Source: Selenomonadales bacterium
GTDB lineage: Bacteria; Bacillota; Negativicutes; Sporomusales; UBA7701
NCBI GenBank assembly: GCA_029976065.1
Contig: JARKNV010000003.1
Span: 62,001 to 126,000, forward strand
DNA length: 64,000 nucleotides
Direction: 5' to 3'
Shown: positions 58,339-64,000 of the stretch, in pieces
Position numbering within the stretch: the first letter of the stretch is position 1
How the letters are laid out: every line of letters begins with the position of its first letter
Position numbers and translations under genes: made by a program
Notes under the pieces: model-generated
Seen by the model: the letters and a program-made list of their open reading frames with translations, nothing else
What the model was told of the DNA's origin: nothing
Databases searched by the model: none

Positions 58339-60854
58339 CCTATCACGATTTCCTACTAAACAAAATGGAACTCGCCCGCGACAGCGGCTTCGATATTCCC
58401 CTCGACGACATCAATCCCATTCTCAAGCCTCACCAGCGGGCAGCCGTCCAGTGGGCGGTTAGGGGCGGACGCCGGGCCCTGTTCGAATCCTTCGGCCTTG
58501 GCAAAACGGTACAGGAGCTGGAATGGTGCCGGATCATCACCCAGCGCGAAGGAGGCAAGGCCCTGATAGTCCTCCCCCTGGGAGTGAAGCAGGAATTCAC
58601 CCGCGACGCCGTGCAGCTGCTCGGCATGGATCCTCCGCAATACGTCCGGACCATGGCCGAAGCCGCCGCGGCTGAAACCGACATCCTCATCACCAACTAC
58701 GAGCGGGTGCGCGACGGCGATATCGACCCCACCTACTTCACCGCCACCTCCCTCGACGAAGCCTCCGTCCTCCGCAGCTATGGCAGCAAAACGTACCAGA
58801 CCTTCCTCGACAAGTTCAAGGGCGTCCGGTATAAGCTTCTCGCCACCGCCACGCCGGCGCCCAACCGATATAAGGAACTCATCCACTACGCCGGCTACCT
58901 GGAGATCATGGACACCGGCCAGGCCCTGACCCGCTTTTTTCAGCGCGACTCGACCAAGGCCAACAACCTCACCCTATACCCGCACAAGGAAAACGAGTTC
59001 TGGCTATGGCTGTCCAGCTGGGCCCTGTTCATCACCGCCCCCTCCGACCTCGGCTTCGACGACACCGGCTACATACTGCCTCCGCTCAAAATTAACTACC
59101 ACGAAATCCCCGTCGACCACTCTGCCGGTCTCACCGAAAAGGACGGCCAGGTCAAACTCCTGCGGGACGCGGCTGTATCTCTCGCCGACGCCGCCCGGGA
59201 GAAAAGGGACAGCATCGACGGCCGTGTGGCAAAGATGGCCGAGATTGTCAACGAGGATCCAGACGCCCACTTCATTCTCTGGCATGACCTCGAGGATGAG
59301 CGGCACGCCATCAAAAAAGCCCTGCCCGCTGCGGTCGACATCTACGGCAGCCAGGACTATGACCTCCGCGAACAGCGGGTAATTGACTTCAGCGACGGCA
59401 AAATCAGGCTGTTCGCCACCAAGAAAGAACTCTCCGGCCAGGGATGCAACTTCCAGCGCCACTGCCACCGGGCCATCTTCCTCGGCATCGACTATGAATT
59501 CAACGACTTCATCCAGGCCATCCACCGGATATATCGATTTCTCCAGACGGAGCAGGTAATCATCGACATCATCTACACCGAAAGCGAGCAGCAGATACTG
59601 AAAGTCCTGCTAGAAAAATGGCGGCAGCACGACGCGATGGTCGCCAAGATGACCGCCATAATCAAAAAACACGGCCTGTCCAGCACCTCATTAGCTGAAA
59701 AAATGGCCAGGTCAATCGGAGTGGAGAGAGTGGAAGTCAAGGGCAAGCATTACACCATCACCAATAACGACTGCATCCTCGAATCTGAGCGGATGGAGAC
59801 GGACAGCATCGATATGATCCTCACCAGTATCCCCTTCAGCAACCATTACGAATATACCCCTAGCTACAACGACTTCGGCCACAACAAGGACAACGAGAAA
59901 TTCTTCGAGCAGATGGACTACCTGACGCCGAACCTCCTCCGGATCCTGAAGCCCGGCCGGCTCGCCGCCATCCACGTCAAGGACCGTATCCTCTTCGGCA
60001 ACGCCACTGGCACCGGCATGCCCACGGTGGACCCCTTCTCCGACCTCACCGTCGCCCACTTCCTCCGGCACGGCTTCCAGTACATGGGCCGAATCACCGT
60101 CGTCACCGACGTGGTGAGGGAGAATAACCAGACCTACCGGCTGGGCTGGTCGGAGCAGTGCAAGGACGGCTCGAAGATGGGTGTCGGCTGCCCGGAGTAT
60201 ATCCTGCTCTTCCGCAAGCTGCCCAGCGACACCAGCAAAGCCTATGCCGACATGCCGGTGGCCAAGTCCAAGGACGAATACACCCGGGCCCAGTGGCAAA
60301 TCGACGCCCACGCCTACTGGCGGTCCAGCGGCGACCGGCTCATCACCAAGGACGAACTGGCCGCGCTGCCCGTTGATAATCTGCAGGCCGTGTACCGCAA
60401 GTTCTCCAGGGAAAGCGTCTACGACTACCACCAGCACGTCGCCCTGGCCAAGAAGCTCGACCATGACGGGAAGCTGCCGGCGTCGTTCATGGTCGTCGCC
60501 CCGGGATCCTGGACGGAAGGTGTCTGGGACGACATCAACCGCATGAAGACACTGAACACGAAGCAGTCGCAAAAACGCAAGGAAATGCACGTCTGCCCGC
60601 TGCAGCTGGATATAGTCGAGCGGCTGATAAACCGGTACAGCAACCCCGGCGAGGTAGTATTCGACCCGTTCGGGGGGATCATGACGGTCCCCATGATGGC
60701 CGTTAAGCTCGGCCGGTATGGACAGGCCTGCGAGCTCAACAGCGATTACTTCCGCGACGGCCTGGGCTACATGCAGGTTGCCGAGGCAATGAGAGACGCG
60801 CCGACACTGTTCGACTTCATCGACGGGACGGACGTGAAGGGGGAGGCGGGATGA
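58335..60854 (+). CDS. SNF2-like helicase fused to a beta-class DNA methyltransferase
   Basis: The 839-residue protein has a helicase half: FGLGKT Walker A near 55, LDEAS motif near 140, LLATATPAPNR near 172, and QAIHRIYRF (motif VI) near 394. The second half is a DNA amino-methyltransferase: motif IV reads TSIPFSNHYEY near 497 (usual TSPPY) and motif I DPFGGIMTVPMMAVKLGRYG near 777, the order of beta-class N6A/N4C enzymes. Coordinated translocation and methylation of phage DNA is likely. ATG 58335 is used; a longer frame from 58146 covers the small gene before. Confidence 0.85.
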   Translation: MTYHDFLLNKMELARDSGFDIPLDDINPILKPHQRAAVQWAVRGGRRALFESFGLGKTVQELEWCRIITQREGGKALIVLPLGVKQEFTRDAVQLLGMDPPQYVRTMAEAAAAETDILITNYERVRDGDIDPTYFTATSLDEASVLRSYGSKTYQTFLDKFKGVRYKLLATATPAPNRYKELIHYAGYLEIMDTGQALTRFFQRDSTKANNLTLYPHKENEFWLWLSSWALFITAPSDLGFDDTGYILPPLKINYHEIPVDHSAGLTEKDGQVKLLRDAAVSLADAAREKRDSIDGRVAKMAEIVNEDPDAHFILWHDLEDERHAIKKALPAAVDIYGSQDYDLREQRVIDFSDGKIRLFATKKELSGQGCNFQRHCHRAIFLGIDYEFNDFIQAIHRIYRFLQTEQVIIDIIYTESEQQILKVLLEKWRQHDAMVAKMTAIIKKHGLSSTSLAEKMARSIGVERVEVKGKHYTITNNDCILESERMETDSIDMILTSIPFSNHYEYTPSYNDFGHNKDNEKFFEQMDYLTPNLLRILKPGRLAAIHVKDRILFGNATGTGMPTVDPFSDLTVAHFLRHGFQYMGRITVVTDVVRENNQTYRLGWSEQCKDGSKMGVGCPEYILLFRKLPSDTSKAYADMPVAKSKDEYTRAQWQIDAHAYWRSSGDRLITKDELAALPVDNLQAVYRKFSRESVYDYHQHVALAKKLDHDGKLPASFMVVAPGSWTEGVWDDINRMKTLNTKQSQKRKEMHVCPLQLDIVERLINRYSNPGEVVFDPFGGIMTVPMMAVKLGRYGQACELNSDYFRDGLGYMQVAEAMRDAPTLFDFIDGTDVKGEAG

Positions 60855-62839
60855 TGGAACTATTCGAGGAGATCATCGTAGACAACTTCGCCGGCGGCGG
60901 CGGGGCCAGCACTGGTATCAGCGCCGCCATCGGCCGCTCTGTGGATATCGCCATCAATCACGACCCGTCCGCCATCGCCATGCACAAGGCCAACCACCCC
61001 GACACCGAGCACTACTGCGAAGATGTCTGGAACGTAGATCCGCGCGAGGCCGTCAAGGGCCGTCTGGTCGGCCTCTGCTGGTTCAGCCCGGACTGCAAGC
61101 ATTTCAGCAAGGCCAAGGGCGGCAAGCCCGTTGAGAAGAATATCCGCGGCCTCGCATGGGTGGCGGTCAGGTGGGCGGCTACCGTCCGCCCCCGCGTCAT
61201 CATTCTGGAGAACGTCGAGGAGTTCAAAACCTGGGGCCCGCTGCTTAAAGACGGCCGGCCGGACCCCGACAAGAAGGGGAAGACCTTCGGCGCCTTCGTC
61301 AACGCGCTGAAACGTCTCGGCTACCAGGTCGACTTCCGGGAGCTCAAGGCCTGCGACTACGGTGCGCCGACCATCCGCAAACGATTATTTCTTATCGCCC
61401 GCAACGACGGCCGCCCCATCGTCTGGCCGAAGCCTACCCATGGCGACCCCAACTGCGCAGCGGTCAAGCGGGGCCGACTGAAGCCCTGGCGGACAGCCGC
61501 CGAGATCATCGACTGGTCTCTGCCCTGCCCGTCCATCTTCGAAAGGCAGCGGCCGCTGGCCGATAATACCCTTCGCCGAATCGCCCGCGGCATTCAGCGT
61601 TTCGTCATTGACAACCCGAAGCCTTTTATTATCAAGGTCAATCATGAGGGCGAGATGTTTCGCGGGCAGCGCATTGACGACCCGCTGGCCACCATTACGG
61701 CGAAGAACGGCTGGGGGCTGGTATCGCCGCATATAACCAAATTCCGCACCGGCTCCACCGGACACCCCCTGGACGAACCCCTGCACACAATCACATCAGG
61801 TGAAGGGAGCAAGCGGCCGGCCGGCGCCGCCCATGCGATGGGCATGGTATCGGCCACGTTGATTCAGACCGGTTACGGCGAGCGCGAAGGGCAACTTCCC
61901 CGCGTCCCTGGGATAGACAAGCCCCTTGGCACGGTAGTCGCCGGCGGCGCAAAACATGCGGTGGTGTCGGCCATGCTCAGTCCTTCAATGCTAGTGAACA
62001 CCTCCGGCCATCCCGGCAGCGGTGCCGATGAGCCGGTCAGAACAATAACCACCGGCGGCCACCACGCCCTTGTATCTGCCTACCTCGTCGGCGCCGGCGG
62101 CCCTGAGTACATGGGGAAACCCGCTCCGATAGACGAGCCATTCCGCACGATCATCACCGAAAACCACCGGGCCCTTGTTACCACATTCCTATCCAAGTAC
62201 CACGGCCTGAAATCCCCCGGCGATGTGCGCGGCCATCTCCCCGACGAGACGCTGCGTACGCTTGACACCTCCAACCGTTATGGCCTGGTGGCCGCCTCCC
62301 TCGTGAAGCATTACGGCGGCAACTACACCGGGCCGGGGGCGGGAATGGAGGAGCCGGTGCCCACGGTGACCACCGTCGACCACAACGCCCTGGTGACCAG
62401 CCATCTAGTGAAGCTCAAAGGCGATAACACCGGCCAGGCGGCGACCGAACCGCTCCATACCATCACCGCCGGCGGACTCCACTTCGGCGAGGTCAGAGCC
62501 TTTTTGCTCAAATACTACGGCACCGCCACCGGGCAGGCCGCTGACGAGCCGATACACACCATCACCACCAAGGACCGAATCGGGCTGGTGACCATCCACG
62601 GCCAGGACTATCAGATTGTCGACATCGGCATGAGGATGCTCCGGCCCCGTGAATTGTTCAACGCCCAGGCCTTCCCGCCTGACTACATAATCGACCGGGA
62701 CTGCGACGGCAAGCCCTTCACGCAAGCGGAGCAGGTGGCCAAGTGCGGAAACTCAGTATCTCCGGTTATACCGACGGCCATAGTGCGGGCGAACGTGCCG
62801 GAGCTGTGCACGGGGACTGCTGCGGCCGTAGCCGGGTAA
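60851..62839 (+). CDS. Cytosine-C5 DNA methyltransferase with tandem-repeat recognition region
   Basis: The 662-residue enzyme has motif I DNFAGGGGASTG (11-22), the catalytic cysteine in FSPDCKHFSKAKGG (Cys82; PDC instead of the usual PPC), motif VI LENVEEF (119-125), motif VIII-like APTIRKRLFLIAR, and the late motifs including GNSVSP near the end. Residues about 273-585, where the target-recognition domain belongs, hold about nine degenerate repeats. Length far exceeds the usual 320-450. ATG overlaps the fusion-gene stop. Confidence 0.88.
   Translation: MMELFEEIIVDNFAGGGGASTGISAAIGRSVDIAINHDPSAIAMHKANHPDTEHYCEDVWNVDPREAVKGRLVGLCWFSPDCKHFSKAKGGKPVEKNIRGLAWVAVRWAATVRPRVIILENVEEFKTWGPLLKDGRPDPDKKGKTFGAFVNALKRLGYQVDFRELKACDYGAPTIRKRLFLIARNDGRPIVWPKPTHGDPNCAAVKRGRLKPWRTAAEIIDWSLPCPSIFERQRPLADNTLRRIARGIQRFVIDNPKPFIIKVNHEGEMFRGQRIDDPLATITAKNGWGLVSPHITKFRTGSTGHPLDEPLHTITSGEGSKRPAGAAHAMGMVSATLIQTGYGEREGQLPRVPGIDKPLGTVVAGGAKHAVVSAMLSPSMLVNTSGHPGSGADEPVRTITTGGHHALVSAYLVGAGGPEYMGKPAPIDEPFRTIITENHRALVTTFLSKYHGLKSPGDVRGHLPDETLRTLDTSNRYGLVAASLVKHYGGNYTGPGAGMEEPVPTVTTVDHNALVTSHLVKLKGDNTGQAATEPLHTITAGGLHFGEVRAFLLKYYGTATGQAADEPIHTITTKDRIGLVTIHGQDYQIVDIGMRMLRPRELFNAQAFPPDYIIDRDCDGKPFTQAEQVAKCGNSVSPVIPTAIVRANVPELCTGTAAAVAG
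61665..62600 (+). repeat. In-frame tandem repeat array of the C5 methyltransferase
   Basis: Units of about 30-45 codons centre on a D-E-P-L/I/V-x-T-I/V-T phrase followed by x-H-x-A-L-V-T/S and a hydrophobic strand: DDPLATIT, DEPLHTIT, DKPLGTVV, DEPVRTITT, DEPFRTIIT, DETLRTLDT, EEPVPTVTT, TEPLHTIT, DEPIHTITT. Nine units are visible; DNA identity between units is low, so the array is old. Confidence 0.8.
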
Positions 62840-62862
62840 AAGAAAAACCGCCCCAAGGCGGT
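62838..62862 (-). terminator. Terminator of the minus-strand gene
   Basis: ACCGCC (62847-62852), CCAA loop, GGCGGT (62857-62862). On the minus strand it is followed by TTTTTCTTTT; it also ends the methyltransferase operon. Confidence 0.7.
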
Positions 62863-63074
62863 CAGGCAATTGATTTTAGCGTCCTTTTGATTCTACCGAT
62901 GATCTTTTTCTGGGTTTCATCGTTTAACTGCTCCCATTCATGCAGGGTAAACAATATTTCCGGGTGAGAAGACGAAACCATCTGGCTAACGACCTTGAAG
63001 CTTTTCCCCGACCTGGTTATAGCCTTTTCAAAATCACCTACTAACCGAAACATGATCACCTTATTGAAGTCCAT
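62862..63074 (-). CDS. Small protein, 70 aa, unknown
   Basis: On the minus strand GGGAG lies 7 bases before ATG 63074. The product is helical and basic (DFNKVIMFRLVGDFEKAI, then EWEQLNDETQKKIIGRIKRTL). It lies divergent from the radical SAM gene, with a dyad between them. Unknown; possibly a regulator. Confidence 0.6.
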   Translation of the reverse strand: MDFNKVIMFRLVGDFEKAITRSGKSFKVVSQMVSSSHPEILFTLHEWEQLNDETQKKIIGRIKRTLKSIA

Positions 63075-63097
63075 CAGATCACTCCCGGGAGCAAAAT

Positions 63098-63113
63098 TAT
63101 AACTTTGGTTATA
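63098..63113. promoter_or_regulatory. Dyad operator between divergent genes
   Basis: TATAAC-TTTG-GTTATA, a perfect 6-bp inverted repeat, in the 86-base gap between starts at 63074 and 63161. Confidence 0.5.
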
Positions 63114-63126
63114 TTTTCTCCCTAGT

Positions 63127-63134
63127 TTCGACAA
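63127..63134 (-). promoter_or_regulatory. Perfect Spo0A-box match
   Basis: TTCGACAA on the + strand is TTGTCGAA on the minus strand, an 8/8 match to the 0A box, in the same divergent gap. Chance cannot be excluded. Confidence 0.3.
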
Positions 63135-63160
63135 ATCCTTTAATGTTTGGAGGCGATCAC

Positions 63161-64000
63161 TTGCGCATCGCTCTCATCCAAGTAGACGGCAAGCTCCCCA
63201 ACCTCGCCCTCATGAAGATCAGCAGCTATTACAAAGCCCTCGGCGACGACGTAATCCTATACCGCAACCCCGACGACTACCTTCTCGGCCAAGACCTTTT
63301 CAACCCCATCGACAAGGCATATGCAGCGGTGATCTTCGACGATTCGGTCAAGAAGCGCTCTCTGAGGATGGCGAAGCAGCTTGCCGCCGCCGGCGTGGAA
63401 GTCGGCGGCACCGGCTGGGACTTGGAGAAAACCCTGCCGCCCGAGATCGAGGTCCTGCCCGCCGATTATGACCTATACGGCATCACCTACGGCTTCGGTT
63501 TCACCTCCCGCGGATGCATCCGCTCTTGTCCCTTCTGCGTCGTTCCCAAGAAGGAGGGCACAATCAGGCACGTCGCCTGGCCAGCCGAGATCGCCAACCC
63601 CAAGTCAAAGGCGCTGGTGCTGCTTGACAACAACTTCCTTGCCTCGCCGCTCTGGCGAGAAAAGGCCCAGCAGATCATCGACAACGGCTACCGCGTCGAC
63701 TTCACCCAGGGCCTCGACATTCGCCTCGTTACCGATGAGGCCGCCGACTACATCGCCAATATGAAACACGGCCGGCGCATCCACTTCGCCTTCGACCATA
63801 TCGGCGATGAGCAGATCGTCCGCAGCGGGATCGAGAAGCTGCTGGCCAGGGGCCTCAAAGGCGACGACCTTTCCTTTTACGTCCTCACCAACTACAACAG
63901 CACTCACGAAGAGGACCGCCGGCGGATCGCCATCCTGGACGAATACGGAGCCAACCCCTTCATTATGGTCTACGATAAGCGGAAAGCGCCGGAGATTACC
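63161..64000 (+). CDS. Radical SAM protein of the element, cut by window end
   Basis: The frame from TTG 63161 (GGAGG 7 bases upstream) is open to the window end, 280 codons. The N-terminus (RIALIQVDGKLPNLALMKIS) resembles a B12-binding-like Rossmann domain. The radical SAM cluster is CIRSCPFC (Cys119, Cys123, Cys126), then LLDNNFLASPLW and DFTQGLDIRLVTDE, as in phage-borne radical SAM proteins. Substrate unknown; a nucleic-acid or base modification is possible. Confidence 0.85.
   Translation, partial: MRIALIQVDGKLPNLALMKISSYYKALGDDVILYRNPDDYLLGQDLFNPIDKAYAAVIFDDSVKKRSLRMAKQLAAAGVEVGGTGWDLEKTLPPEIEVLPADYDLYGITYGFGFTSRGCIRSCPFCVVPKKEGTIRHVAWPAEIANPKSKALVLLDNNFLASPLWREKAQQIIDNGYRVDFTQGLDIRLVTDEAADYIANMKHGRRIHFAFDHIGDEQIVRSGIEKLLARGLKGDDLSFYVLTNYNSTHEEDRRRIAILDEYGANPFIMVYDKRKAPEIT

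Larger units (their letters stand above)
43676..64000. mobile_element. Integrated temperate phage or phage-like element (left/early part)
   Basis: The segment opens with a large serine recombinase. It continues with a repressor/Cro switch, antirepressor, homing-type gene, recombination nucleases, methyltransferases and many sub-100-residue ORFs with 1- to 8-base overlaps. Base composition falls visibly below the core chromosome at 45.6-46.6 kb and 49.4-50.0 kb. No packaging, capsid or tail gene is present in the window, so an integrative conjugative element remains possible. The right end is beyond 64 kb. Confidence 0.85.

Overview
This 64 kb window is chromosomal DNA of a high-GC, endospore-forming Firmicute with an integrated mobile element at its right end. 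Gene content and order match Bacillus/Clostridia blocks: xseA-xseB-ispA, dxs-tlyA-nadK-argR-recN-spoIVB-spo0A, spoIIM-xerD-deoB-pdp-spoVB-dacF-spoIIAA-spoIIAB-sigF, the spoVA genes, scpA-scpB, ytfJ and spmA-spmB. Protein style and GC-rich, C-ending codons suggest a high-GC relative of the Sporomusaceae/Negativicutes. That placement is inference, not a database result. No rRNA, tRNA or CRISPR array was seen.

From 1 to about 43.6 kb nearly all genes are on the + strand and most form overlapping operons. They cover DNA repair (XseAB, RecN), isoprenoid precursors (IspA, Dxs), NADP synthesis, rRNA/tRNA modification and arginine control. They also cover the core sporulation circuit: Spo0A, the SpoIIAA/SpoIIAB/SigF switch, the SpoIVB signalling protease, SpoIIM, SpoVB, the SpoVA channel, SpmAB and YtfJ. 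Good SigH-type promoters precede spo0A and spoIIAA, and SigF/SigG-type promoters precede dacF and spoVAC. lysA lies behind a complete lysine riboswitch with its own promoter and terminator. Five copies of a modular, imperfectly palindromic repeat (124-237 bp) lie just after stop codons, all in one orientation and all upstream of about 41 kb.

At about 43.67 kb the chromosome is interrupted. A cysteine-rich reading frame next to an FAD oxidoreductase and spmAB stops after 39 codons, and a large serine recombinase follows, reading toward the junction. The rest of the window to 64 kb is the early half of a temperate phage or similar element. It has a divergent repressor/Cro pair with three phased operators, a ribbon-helix-helix regulator with its own dyad, and a BRO/ORF6C antirepressor. 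These are followed by many tiny zinc-binding ORFs, an AP2-type homing gene of low GC, an SbcD/SbcC-like nuclease pair and an AbrB-like protein. The right end carries a Gp37/Gp68 protein, a helicase-methyltransferase fusion, a cytosine-C5 methyltransferase with a long tandem-repeat segment, and a radical SAM protein cut by the window end. No structural phage genes are inside the window; they would lie to the right.

The points most worth following up are the disrupted gene beside spmAB (a possible skin-like developmental insertion), the 3'-UTR repeat family, the repeat-bearing methyltransferase/radical-SAM module, and the compact operator systems of the element.
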